The translations under genes were made by a program, and so were the position numbers. A stretch of 64,000 nucleotides of DNA from CAVYXK01 sp963708245 (GTDB lineage Bacteria > Pseudomonadota > Alphaproteobacteria > Acetobacterales > Acetobacteraceae), in assembly GCA_963708245.1 (NCBI GenBank), contig OY970201.1:1550001-1614000 (forward strand), given 5' to 3'. Below, piece by piece: positions 24,334 to 33,258 of this stretch. Every line of letters begins with the position of its first letter. Within the stretch, counting starts at the first letter, position 1. The notes below the pieces were generated by a model. That model had not been told where the DNA came from. It made no database searches and saw only the letters and a program-made list of their open reading frames with translations.

Positions 24334-27300
24334 CTAATTGCGCAAGGGGGACAAAATTGCGTTCGCGTCTGTTAGTTCCTGGTCGTCGCTCTCCAAACTG
24401 ACCCTGGCGAGCGCGTTGCGCACCAACTCGGCCCCGATTTTGCCGCATCCGCGGGCCTCGTGGGCGCGGGCGGCGCTCACCGCGGCGCGCAGACGAAGCA
24501 TCCATGCCTCCTGAGCTTGCGCAAGATCCATGGCTTTTTCGAACAGCGTCAAGGCGGAGGAGGCCATCGGGATCATCGCCTCCCCCTCCAGGCGAATGAG
24601 CTCTGGCATCCAGAAACGTAGCCCAATCTGTTCGAATTCGCCTCGAGCCTTGGCGAGCGCCTCGATCGCGAGATCGTGATTTCCTGCCCGTATCAGGGTC
24701 TCCGCCCTAAGGGCCGTGTATACCGGAAAATCCTCGAGCCCCGCGATTTCCCGCTCCTCCCTAAGGCCCTCCTCCAGCATGGTCAGACCTGCCGCAACGT
24801 CTCCCATCATCGCTACAGCCCAGCCGCGGAAGATCAGACCCTTGGCGCGGTGATCCGCGAGTCCGTGTTTGCTGGTGAATTCGATGAATTCCGTCGCCTC
24901 GCGGAACACAATGCCGAATTCCCGGCGGTATATCCGATGCAAAAGCCGCATGTCGCGCGCGTGAACAAGACTCCCGAGATGCGCGAGCCTCTCCGCCCAT
25001 TCCATCGAGAGCCGCTCCTGCTCTAGCGCCGCGCGTGTCTCGCCCCGCATCCAGAGTATCTGCGCCAACTCTCCATGAGCGCACACCTTCGGGTCGTGGT
25101 TGCCGTAGATCGAAGCGTGATCGGTGCAGTCGTGCGAAGCATAGATCCGCAACCCCTCTTCGGCATGCATACGAGAGCTGCGGAGGTCGCCCACGAAGTA
25201 GGCGGCCGCCCAATTGCAGTGATGGGCCTGCATTAGCGCCTCGGCATCCCCTCGATCATCCGCTCGGGACAGCAGCAGTCTCGCGCGCACTAAGCTGTCG
25301 TTGAAATCCCGTGAAACTCGCCACCATCCCCAGTAGATTGGAAAACTGGACCGGCGCTGGGGCGCGGCCTTGCAGAGCGCGTAGGCGTCATTGTAAAGCA
25401 TCTGCGCCTCGCGCGAGCCGAGGCCCTGCAAGGAAATCAGCGCTGGGCCGAGCAGGGCCGCGATCTGCAGCCGAAGTTCGGAGTTTTCATCGGTGGGCGG
25501 CAATCGGGCGAGCGCGGCGAGCCCCCGTCGCAACAGGCGCGTCGCCTCGGTCAGTGCCCATCGGGCCAGGCTGCGTCGCGCCGCCTTGATCTGATATGGG
25601 ACCGCTGCCTGCGGCTGCCCCCCTTCGGTCAGGTGCAGCGCTAGTAATTCCGGCTGTTGCTCGATGGTTTCGGGGTCAATCTCCTGCAGGACTCGGGCGA
25701 CGCGAAGGTGCAGTCGCTGCCGATCAGCCCGTAATAGACTTTCGTATGCGGCATCCCGCAGCAGCGCATGGCGGAAACTGTATATCTCGTCGTTGGCGGC
25801 CTTCTCGCGAGCCAGCAAACCGGATTCCAGCAGATCGGCCGCTAGTTGGTCGAGATCAATCAATTCACTGGCGGCCAGTTCCCGCAGCACGTCGTGCCGG
25901 AACGACCGGCCGAGCACGGCGGCGATCTGCGCGATCCGTTTCGATGTCCCGGAACGGTCCAGCCGCGCCATCAGGGTTTCATCGAGCGATATCGGGATTG
26001 TCTGCAACGGCTCTAACTCGTCTGACCCTGTCACCTCCGATAATTGTAATAGCGACCGCGCGACTTCCTCGATGAACAGCGGGATGCCGTCGGTCTTCTC
26101 GACGATGATCTCGACCAGATCCGGCGGAACCGCGCGGCCTGTGAACAAGCTCCCCAGCATCGCGGCAACGTGGTCGGTGTCCAATGGCGCGAGTCGCAGC
26201 ATCTCCACGGGACCACGCGCGGTCCGGGGTGGGTCAGTGCCGTCTCGGGCAGTCAGCAGCAAAAGGATCGGCCGGTCGGCCATGCTCTCGACGATTCGCT
26301 CCAACAGCTCGGATGACGTTGGATCGAGCCAATGCAGGTCTTCGAATACAATGCACTGCGGCTCGTCGTCTGGCGGCAACAGGACCTGATGGACCAACAC
26401 CTGCAAGATGTGCTCGCGCAGTACTGCCGGCGGCAGGACTTGCGCTGCAGCATCATTAGACGCGATGCCGAGCAGCTCGGCCAGAAGCGGCAGGGCGGCG
26501 GATCGACCGGCAGGGTCGCCGGCCAGCACGGACCGTAGCTTTTCAAGCTGCGCGGCCGGCGGGTCGTCCGCAACCAGGCCAGATGCGGCACGTATAAACG
26601 CGATGACTGGATAGAGCGGGCTGTCCTGATCGAGCGCCGAGGCGGCGAGGCGCACGACACGGGTCGTCTCGTGCATGTGGGTTGAAACGAAGTGCTCGAT
26701 GAGCCGCGATTTGCCGATGCCGGCCTCGCCACTTATGAGTACCGTGTTGCCGTCCCCCCCGCGTGCGCGCTGCCAGAGATCGGCAAGGGTAGCGAGCTCG
26801 GCTTGGCGTCCGTGGAAAGGGGTCATGCGGTCCCCTCGACGGCCTGGGTGCATCCGCGTTTGCGGCGGGGCTTCGCCGATCACGCGCCAGATATGGCGCG
26901 GTGCAGCGAAGCCGGGCAGCGTACGCACGCCAAGATCCTCGAAGGTGAACTGCGAGGTCACCCGCGCGTGTGTCTCTTCGGCGATGACAATGCCGTCCGC
27001 TGGTGCGAGACCCTGCAGTCTTGCGGCCAGGTTTGGTGTCGAACCAATGATCGATCGCCGATCCTCGCCGCCCGCGAACAAGTCGCTAACGATCACCCGT
27101 CCAGTGGCGATTCCGATGTGCACAGCAAGCGCATCCCCTATCGGCGTGGCGATTGTCCCGATGCCACGAACGATGTCGAGCGCAGCACGCACTGAGCGCT
27201 CAGGGTCATTCTCATGTGCAACGGGATAGCAAAAGTGAGCGAGAATCCCGTCGCCGATCAGACGGGCGATGTGGCCGCCATAGCGCATGATCGCGGCGCC

Positions 27301-27645
27301 GCAGAACTCCCTGTATCGACGGATCAGCTCAAGAAGGTCCTCGGGCTCCAGCCGCTCGGCAATGCCGGAGGAGTTCACGAGGTCCACAAATACCATAGTC
27401 ATTGGCCGGCGTTCGGCGCGAGTGGCTTCTGGATCCGGCGATGCGGGTTCCGCTGGCGTCGCGGGCGGGGCTTGCGGGTGCAGTGCGGCGACCGCTCGCA
27501 GGAAGCGCTTGCGCTCGCCGATCGTCAGGCCGAGTTCGCGCAGATCCGCCTCGGTCAGACCGGGCAAATCGTCCGTAGTGATCCCGTGACGGCGGAACAC
27601 ATCGACCCAGATTTCGAGGCCGATGGACCTCAACCATTCGTCCAC
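24334..27645 (-). CDS. SAM-adenylate/guanylate cyclase-AAA ATPase-TPR signalling protein
   Basis: This protein is about 1103 aa. Order of domains: an N-terminal SAM domain (VDEWLRSIGLEIWVDVFRRHGI...LTEADLRELGL); a class III nucleotide cyclase domain (MTMVFVDLVNSSGIAERL with the metal Asp, then LIGDGILAHF and HIGIATGRVIVSD); a STAND-type AAA ATPase with Walker A ISGEAGIGKSRLIEHF and Walker B CIVFEDLHWLD; then a long helical TPR-like C-terminus from about residue 640. GTG 27645 is preferred because a purine-rich GAAGGGGGC precedes it and the SAM domain begins there; an upstream in-frame start exists at 27714. Such proteins are common in Rhizobiales and Acetobacteraceae and regulate unknown targets. 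It lies 103 nt upstream of the candidate precursor, same strand, and could control or co-transcribe with it. Confidence 0.87.
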   Translation of the reverse strand: MDEWLRSIGLEIWVDVFRRHGITTDDLPGLTEADLRELGLTIGERKRFLRAVAALHPQAPPATPAEPASPDPEATRAERRPMTMVFVDLVNSSGIAERLEPEDLLELIRRYREFCGAAIMRYGGHIARLIGDGILAHFCYPVAHENDPERSVRAALDIVRGIGTIATPIGDALAVHIGIATGRVIVSDLFAGGEDRRSIIGSTPNLAARLQGLAPADGIVIAEETHARVTSQFTFEDLGVRTLPGFAAPRHIWRVIGEAPPQTRMHPGRRGDRMTPFHGRQAELATLADLWQRARGGDGNTVLISGEAGIGKSRLIEHFVSTHMHETTRVVRLAASALDQDSPLYPVIAFIRAASGLVADDPPAAQLEKLRSVLAGDPAGRSAALPLLAELLGIASNDAAAQVLPPAVLREHILQVLVHQVLLPPDDEPQCIVFEDLHWLDPTSSELLERIVESMADRPILLLLTARDGTDPPRTARGPVEMLRLAPLDTDHVAAMLGSLFTGRAVPPDLVEIIVEKTDGIPLFIEEVARSLLQLSEVTGSDELEPLQTIPISLDETLMARLDRSGTSKRIAQIAAVLGRSFRHDVLRELAASELIDLDQLAADLLESGLLAREKAANDEIYSFRHALLRDAAYESLLRADRQRLHLRVARVLQEIDPETIEQQPELLALHLTEGGQPQAAVPYQIKAARRSLARWALTEATRLLRRGLAALARLPPTDENSELRLQIAALLGPALISLQGLGSREAQMLYNDAYALCKAAPQRRSSFPIYWGWWRVSRDFNDSLVRARLLLSRADDRGDAEALMQAHHCNWAAAYFVGDLRSSRMHAEEGLRIYASHDCTDHASIYGNHDPKVCAHGELAQILWMRGETRAALEQERLSMEWAERLAHLGSLVHARDMRLLHRIYRREFGIVFREATEFIEFTSKHGLADHRAKGLIFRGWAVAMMGDVAAGLTMLEEGLREEREIAGLEDFPVYTALRAETLIRAGNHDLAIEALAKARGEFEQIGLRFWMPELIRLEGEAMIPMASSALTLFEKAMDLAQAQEAWMLRLRAAVSAARAHEARGCGKIGAELVRNALARVSLESDDQELTDANAILSPLRN

Positions 27646-27900
27646 GGTGCCCCCTTCGACCAATGTGACTTGGTCGCTCCCATGCCTGCGGGTATGCACC
27701 CGGCTGCATATCACCGCAGCAGTAGCCTAGCTGAGATATGGATCACACGACCAGAGAGACAGTTTCTTTACGGAAGCATAGCGCCTTCACACAACCATGG
27801 CGGGTAGTTGATCGAGCTTATGCTGGCATTCCGTGTATCGTCTTCCGTGAGAATCCGTTGAACGGCGCCTAGCTCCGGTCCCGCCAGAAACGCCCGATGG

Positions 27901-28914
27901 TCAGCCGACTGTCACCGGGACGGCGGCTGGCAGCACCTTCGCGTCCGGCACGGTTTGCAAATGGCATGCCGACACATGCCCCTCCCCCACCGCCCGCAGC
28001 TTTGGCTCCTCCGTCAGGCAGCGGTCGAACACGTAGGGACACCTGGTGTGGAAGCGGCATCCGCTCGGCGGATTGATCGGGCTCGGCACGTCGCCGGTCA
28101 GGATGATGCGTTGCCGCTTCGCCTCCGGGTCCGGCACCGGCACCGCCGATAACAGCGCCCTCGTATAAGGATGGTGCGGCGAAGCAAACAAAGTCGCCCG
28201 GTCCGCCAGCTCGACGATCTTGCCCAGATACATGACCGCCACCCGGTGCGTCAGGTGCTCGACGATCGCCAGATCGTGGCTGATGAAGAGCAGCGCCAAC
28301 CCCAGCTCGTCCTGCAGCCCCGCCAGCAGGTTGACGATCTGCGCCTTCACCGACACGTCGAGCGCCGATACCGCCTCGTCGCAGATGATCAGGTCCGCAC
28401 CGGGTGCCAGCGCGCGGGCAATGCCGATGCGCTGGCGCTGCCCGCCGGAGAACTCGTGCGGATAGCGCGTGACGGCATCGCGCGGCAGCCGCACCTTATC
28501 CATCAGCTCACCGATCCGCGCTTCCAGCTCCGCGCCACGCGCCAGACCGAAATTGGTGATCGGCTCGGCCAGCAGATCGCGCACGGTCATACGCGGGTTG
28601 AGGCTGCTGAACGGGTCCTGGAACACCACCTGCACACGCCGGCGCAGGGGGCGCAACTGCGCGGCGGGCAGATTGTCGATGCGTTGCCCGTCCAGTCGCA
28701 CCTCGCCCTCGGTCGGCGTGATCAACCGCAGGATCGTCCGACCGACCGTCGACTTGCCGCAGCCCGATTCGCCCACCAGCGACAGCGTCTCGCCGCGGGC
28801 GATCGTGAAACTGACGCCATCTACCGCCAGCACCTTGGCGGTGACACCGCCGAACAGGCCACCGTGGATCGGGAAATGCTTCTTCAGGCCCTCGACTTCC
28901 AACAGCGGGCTCAT
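27901..28914 (-). CDS. Oligopeptide/dipeptide ABC transporter ATP-binding protein (DppF/OppF-like)
   Basis: This 337-aa ATPase starts at ATG 28914, which overlaps the kdsB stop by four bases. It has Walker A LVGESGCGKSTVGR, the Q-loop in VQVVFQDPFSSLNPRMTV, the signature HEFSGGQRQRIGIARAL, Walker B DLIICDEAVSALD and the H-loop LLFISHDLAIV. The C-terminal oligo_HPY extension with GCRFHTRCPYVFDRC is complete. It drives uptake of peptides or similar solutes by hydrolysing ATP at the inner membrane. No DppD or permease genes adjoin it here, so it either serves a system elsewhere or is a leftover of a moved operon. Confidence 0.92.
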   Translation of the reverse strand: MSPLLEVEGLKKHFPIHGGLFGGVTAKVLAVDGVSFTIARGETLSLVGESGCGKSTVGRTILRLITPTEGEVRLDGQRIDNLPAAQLRPLRRRVQVVFQDPFSSLNPRMTVRDLLAEPITNFGLARGAELEARIGELMDKVRLPRDAVTRYPHEFSGGQRQRIGIARALAPGADLIICDEAVSALDVSVKAQIVNLLAGLQDELGLALLFISHDLAIVEHLTHRVAVMYLGKIVELADRATLFASPHHPYTRALLSAVPVPDPEAKRQRIILTGDVPSPINPPSGCRFHTRCPYVFDRCLTEEPKLRAVGEGHVSACHLQTVPDAKVLPAAVPVTVG

Positions 28915-29657
28915 GCGGCGGCCCCGCCGGGCGCAAGCAGTCGGCGCGCGCGCTCGAGATCGGCCGGGGTATCGACGCCGAACAGCCCGTGCGGCACAGC
29001 GGAACAGCCGATCCGCATCCCAGCCTCCAAGGCCCGAAGCTGCTCCAGGCTCTCGCGCTGCTCCAGCGGGCTGCGCGGCAGTGCGACGAAGCGGGAGAGG
29101 GCTGCTCGGCGAAACGCGTAGATGCCGACATGGTGCCAGCGCGGCCCCTCCCCCCACGGGATCGCCGCACGCGAGAAATAGAGTGCGGCAGCGATGGTCT
29201 GCCCCGGCTCGAACGCGCAGGCTGCTTTCACGAAGGATGGCGTGTCGGCTTCATGCTGCGAGGTGATCGGCGTGACAACCGTGCCGATATCGAACGCCGC
29301 GTCCCGGAGCGGGGCGATCGCGGCGCGGATCTGCTCGGGCGAGACGGTGGGCGTGTCGCCTTGCAGATTCACGACCACGTCGTGGTGTCCGTCAGGGTCC
29401 AGCTCGGCCAGCGCAGCGTGCACGCGGTCCGAGCCAGTTGGCAGTTCGGGCGGCGTCAGCACCGCCCGTCCGCCGGCGGCGCGGACCGCTGCTGCAATCT
29501 CGGGATCGCCGCACGCGACCGCCGCCGGGCCGAGATCCGCCTCCCATGCACGCGCGAGCACATGCACGATCATCGGGCGGCCGTGAATGTCGGCCAATGG
29601 CTTGCCGGGCAGCCGGGACGAGGCCATGCGGGAAGGGATGACGATGATCGGGGTCAT
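28911..29657 (-). CDS. kdsB: 3-deoxy-manno-octulosonate cytidylyltransferase
   Basis: This 248-aa enzyme activates Kdo as CMP-Kdo for lipopolysaccharide core synthesis. The nucleotide-binding N-terminus IIVIPSRMASSRLPGKPLADIHGRPM, the TGSDRVHAAL loop, VVNLQGDTPTV, and HHVGIYAFRRAAL plus LEQRESLEQLRALEAG are typical. Length is usual (about 245 to 250 aa). The stop overlaps the start of the DppF-like gene. It is divergent from the cytochrome c gene at 29810 across a 152-bp gap that probably holds both promoters. Confidence 0.93.
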   Translation of the reverse strand: MTPIIVIPSRMASSRLPGKPLADIHGRPMIVHVLARAWEADLGPAAVACGDPEIAAAVRAAGGRAVLTPPELPTGSDRVHAALAELDPDGHHDVVVNLQGDTPTVSPEQIRAAIAPLRDAAFDIGTVVTPITSQHEADTPSFVKAACAFEPGQTIAAALYFSRAAIPWGEGPRWHHVGIYAFRRAALSRFVALPRSPLEQRESLEQLRALEAGMRIGCSAVPHGLFGVDTPADLERARRLLAPGGAAA

Positions 29658-29809
29658 TAGTCGGTGCGCAGGGCGGACGGATTGCAGGGGCCGTGGGGCT
29701 TCCTTATGGTGCGCGGCACCTTAAGGCAGCCGCGCAGCCGGGCGCAACGACACGCGGCCGGTGGCGTGTGCACCCGGAACGAGCATTTCGGCGGAGAAAG
29801 TCGCGTCGC

Positions 29810-30523
29810 ATGGATAGCATGGAGGTCAACAAGGCGGTCGCCGCCGCCCTGGTCGCCGGCATCGCGTTTTTCCTGACCGGCCTGATCGGCGATAACCTTA
29901 TTTACCAAACCGAGCCGGCCAAGCCGCCGATTAGCATTCAGGGCGTGCAGCCGGCGGCCACCACGGGCGGCGCCCCGAAGCCCGCGGAATTGCCGCCGAT
30001 CGCGCCGCTGCTGGTGTCGGCCGACGTCCAGAAGGGCCAGCAATTCGCCAGCACCGTTTGCGCCGCGTGCCATAGCTTCAACAAGGGCAGCAAACCTATC
30101 GTCGGGCCGAACCTGTACGGCATCGTCGGGGCGCCGCACGACCATGAGGCAGGGTTCGACTATTCTCCGGCGCTCGAGAAGTTCAAGGGCCAGCCCTGGA
30201 CTTATGACGCATTGAATCACTGGCTCGACAACCCCACCCAGTATGCGCCTGGCACCCGAATGACCTTCGCCGGTATTCCACAAGCGCAGTTGCGGGCCGA
30301 CGTGATCGACTATCTGCGCACGCTGTCCGACCATCCGGAGCCGCTGCCGGGACCGGAGACGGCGACCAAGGCGGCTGCGGCCTCACCGGCACCGGGCGGA
30401 GCGGCTCCAACCGGTGCCCCGAACAATGGCGCCTCGGTGGCAACGAAGCCGGGTGTACCTCCCGCCGCCAACAACACAGGGCCCCCGGTGGCTCAACCGG
30501 CGGCGCCCGCCAAGGCCCCATAG
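29810..30523 (+). CDS. Membrane-anchored class I cytochrome c
   Basis: This 237-aa protein has an N-terminal membrane anchor (AVAAALVAGIAFFLTGLIGDNL) and no cleavage site, then a linker and a periplasmic class I cytochrome domain with the heme motif CAACHSFNKG and an axial Met in TRMTFAG. The last ~60 residues are a low-complexity Pro/Ala/Gly tail. It resembles CycM-type cytochromes that carry electrons from the bc1 complex to terminal oxidases in alphaproteobacteria. ATG 29810 is used; ATG 29819 is an alternative. HisN follows 8 nt downstream on the same strand. Confidence 0.87.
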   Translation: MDSMEVNKAVAAALVAGIAFFLTGLIGDNLIYQTEPAKPPISIQGVQPAATTGGAPKPAELPPIAPLLVSADVQKGQQFASTVCAACHSFNKGSKPIVGPNLYGIVGAPHDHEAGFDYSPALEKFKGQPWTYDALNHWLDNPTQYAPGTRMTFAGIPQAQLRADVIDYLRTLSDHPEPLPGPETATKAAAASPAPGGAAPTGAPNNGASVATKPGVPPAANNTGPPVAQPAAPAKAP

Positions 30524-30531
30524 GCACGCAC

Positions 30532-31308
30532 GTGGACGAGTTGGTGGCTGCGGCGACGGCGGCGGTTGACGTGGCCGGCGCCGTGATTCGGCCCTTGTTC
30601 CGCTCCGGGCTTCGGACGGATCTGAAATCCGACCGCACGCCGGTTACCATCGCCGACCGCAGCGCCGAGCAGGCGATGCGCGCGGTGCTAGCAGAGCGCT
30701 TTCCCGATCACGGAATTCAGGGCGAAGAGTTCGGCATCGACCGGCCGGCCGTGCGACTGCGCTGGGTGCTCGATCCGATTGACGGCACCAGGGCCTTCAT
30801 CACCGGCCGGCCGGTGTTCGGCACGCTGGTAGCGCTGACGGATGCTGGCCGGCCGATCCTCGGCATCATCGACCAGCCGGTCACCGGCGAGCGTTGGATC
30901 GGCGTGACCGGCCGGCCGACCGAGTTTCGCGGCCCGTTCGGGGGCACCGCTGGGTGCCGGCCCTGCCCCGCCCTGGTCGAAGCCGAGCTCTCCTGCACCG
31001 GCCCGTTTCTGCTCGGTCCCGACATGGGCCGCTGGCAGCGACTGGCAGATGCGGTGCGGCGCGTGTCCTGGGGTGGCGATTGCTACGCCTACGGCCTATT
31101 GGCATTGGGTCAGATCGACGTGATCGCCGAGGCCACCATGAAGCCGTGGGACTGGTCGGCGCTGGTGCCGGTGATCGAGGGGGCGGGCGGGCGCGTCACC
31201 GACTGGAGCGGTGCTCCGCTGCGGCCCGACGGCGATGGGCGCGTACTGGCCGTCGGCGATCCGGCGCTGCTGGCGCAGGCGGTGGCACTGCTCAGGGAGG
31301 AAGCCTGA
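30532..31308 (+). CDS. hisN: Inositol monophosphatase family phosphatase, probable histidinol-phosphatase
   Basis: This 258-aa Mg-dependent phosphatase shows the family motifs in order: LKSDRTPVTIADRSAE near residue 33, GIQGEEFG, WVLDPIDGTRAFITGRP, and WDWSALVPVIEGAGGRVTDWSG near the C-terminus. The FITGRP variant after DPIDGT is typical of the HisN histidinol-phosphate phosphatases of alphaproteobacteria rather than inositol-1-phosphatases. The start is GTG. Its stop directly abuts yejA (ATG 31309), so the two may be co-transcribed, although they are functionally unrelated. Confidence 0.85.
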   Translation: MDELVAAATAAVDVAGAVIRPLFRSGLRTDLKSDRTPVTIADRSAEQAMRAVLAERFPDHGIQGEEFGIDRPAVRLRWVLDPIDGTRAFITGRPVFGTLVALTDAGRPILGIIDQPVTGERWIGVTGRPTEFRGPFGGTAGCRPCPALVEAELSCTGPFLLGPDMGRWQRLADAVRRVSWGGDCYAYGLLALGQIDVIAEATMKPWDWSALVPVIEGAGGRVTDWSGAPLRPDGDGRVLAVGDPALLAQAVALLREEA

Positions 31309-33249
31309 ATGCGAATTCAGTATGCGCGGCGCCGCGGCGCGGGCATGAAGTTGCGGATGAGGACGTCCATCGCGCGCACCCTGGCGGTGCTGTCGCTTAT
31401 AACTGGCGTGAGCAGTGTCGCGGCCGGTGCCGAACAGGGGGTGACGACAAGCAACGCCATCGCCGTGCTGAGCACACCGGCGCTGCCGCCCGACTTCCCG
31501 TATTTTCCCTTCGTCAATCCGAACGCGCCGAAGGGCGGTCAGGTAACCTTGGGCGCGGTCGGCAGCTTCGATAGCTTCAATCCGTTCATCCTACGCGGCA
31601 CCGCGGTCGAGGGCATGGTCGATCCGTGGGTCGCGATGCCAGGCGGGTCCGAGCCCGGATCGACGATAGGGCATGTCTGGGAAAGCCTGATGACGCCGTC
31701 GGCCAACGAGATCGCCACCGCCTATTGCCACATCTGCAAGACGGTTGAGATGCCCGCCGACCACATGTGGCTCGCATTCAATCTTCGCCCGGAGGCCCGC
31801 TTCTCGGACGGGCAGCCGATCACCGCAGAAGATGTCGCCTGGACCTTTCGCACCCTGCTGGCCGAGGGCCGCCCCAGCTTTCGCATCCAGATGGCAGACG
31901 TGAAGGATGTGACAGTGGAAAGCCCCGAGCGGGTGGTCTATCATTTCAAATCCAACGATAACCGGATCCTTCCGCTGGTGCTGGGCGAGCTGTCGGTGCT
32001 GCCCGAGCACTGGTTCAAAGGTCGCGACTTCAGCGAACCGCTGCACGACCCCCCGATCGGCTCCGGCCCATACCGGATCGCCGATTTCTCGATGGACCGC
32101 AGCATCACCTATCAGCGCGATCCGAACTGGTGGGCGCGTGACCTGCCGACCTCGATCGGAACCAACAACTTTGACACCGTCCGAATCGAGTACTACCGCG
32201 AGAGCGCTATCGCGATGGAGGCATTCAAGGCGGGCTCGATAGATCTGCGCGCGGAGAACATCGCTAAGCGCTGGGCGACCGCCTACGATTTCCCGGCTGT
32301 GCACGAGGGGCTGGTGACCCTGGCGGACATCCGCCACCACCTGCCGACCGGCATGGAAGGCTGGGCTATGAACACGCGGCGTCCGATGTTCAGCAACCCG
32401 CTGGTCCGCCAGGCGATATCCTGGGTGTACGACTTCCAATGGGCCAACAAGAATCTATTTTACGACCAATATACCCGCACTACGAGCTATTTCAGCAACA
32501 GCGACCTGGCCTCGTCCGGCCTTCCCAAGGCTGATGAGCTCAAGTTGCTGAACCCGTTCCGCGAGGAACTGCCGCCCGAGCTGTTCACCAAGCCATTCAC
32601 CCTGCCGGTCACCGACGGCTCCGGCAACGACCGCCCGGAGTTGATGGAGGCGTTGAAGCTCCTGGGGCAGGCCGGCTGGCGGGTGAAGGACATGAAGCTC
32701 GAGAATCCGGCTGGGGAGCAGATGCGCTTCGCCATCCTGCTGCCCGACCCGTCCTATGAGCGGGTGGCGATTCCCTACGCGGAGACGCTCAAGCATCTCG
32801 GCATTGACGTGACCGTGCGCACAGTTGATCCGGCGCAGTATCAGCACCTGACCGACGACTTCGACTACGACATGACGCTGATGGTGTATCCCCAAAGCGA
32901 CGTGCCGGGCAACGAGCTGCGCGATTATTTCTCCTGCCCCGCGGCCAAGGCGCAGGGCAGCATGAACCTGCCGGGCATCTGCGATCCGGCAGTCGATGCG
33001 CTGGTCGGCGACGTGATCACGGCGCCCGACCGGCCGCATCTGCAAACGGCAGCGCGGGCGCTGGACCGGGTGCTGCTGTGGCGCTGGTACGTGGTGCCCG
33101 GCTGGGGCAGCACGAGCTTCCACATCGCCTACTGGAACCGCTTTGGCCAGCCGGGAAAGCCGATCCGCGAGGGCTTCGATTTCGATACTTGGTGGGTGGA
33201 AGCGGCGAAAGCAGCGACCACCGACGCCGCACGCAAGGCAGGTGGATAA
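31309..33249 (+). CDS. yejA: YejA-like periplasmic peptide-binding protein (family 5)
   Basis: This 646-aa solute-binding protein starts at ATG 31309 with GGAGG about ten bases upstream. Residues 1-43 are a signal region (RTSIARTLAVLSLITGVSSVAAGA). The mature N-terminus PDFPYFPFVNPNAPKGGQVTLGAVGSFDSFNPFIL is characteristic of the YejA branch. Later NLRPEARFSDGQPITAEDVAWTF and DPPIGSGPYRIADF fit family 5. Yej systems import oligopeptides such as microcin C. It is followed by yejB nine bases later, whereas yejE and yejF lie at 47285-49986. Confidence 0.92.
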   Translation: MRIQYARRRGAGMKLRMRTSIARTLAVLSLITGVSSVAAGAEQGVTTSNAIAVLSTPALPPDFPYFPFVNPNAPKGGQVTLGAVGSFDSFNPFILRGTAVEGMVDPWVAMPGGSEPGSTIGHVWESLMTPSANEIATAYCHICKTVEMPADHMWLAFNLRPEARFSDGQPITAEDVAWTFRTLLAEGRPSFRIQMADVKDVTVESPERVVYHFKSNDNRILPLVLGELSVLPEHWFKGRDFSEPLHDPPIGSGPYRIADFSMDRSITYQRDPNWWARDLPTSIGTNNFDTVRIEYYRESAIAMEAFKAGSIDLRAENIAKRWATAYDFPAVHEGLVTLADIRHHLPTGMEGWAMNTRRPMFSNPLVRQAISWVYDFQWANKNLFYDQYTRTTSYFSNSDLASSGLPKADELKLLNPFREELPPELFTKPFTLPVTDGSGNDRPELMEALKLLGQAGWRVKDMKLENPAGEQMRFAILLPDPSYERVAIPYAETLKHLGIDVTVRTVDPAQYQHLTDDFDYDMTLMVYPQSDVPGNELRDYFSCPAAKAQGSMNLPGICDPAVDALVGDVITAPDRPHLQTAARALDRVLLWRWYVVPGWGSTSFHIAYWNRFGQPGKPIREGFDFDTWWVEAAKAATTDAARKAGG

Positions 33250-33258
33250 AGGCGGGCC

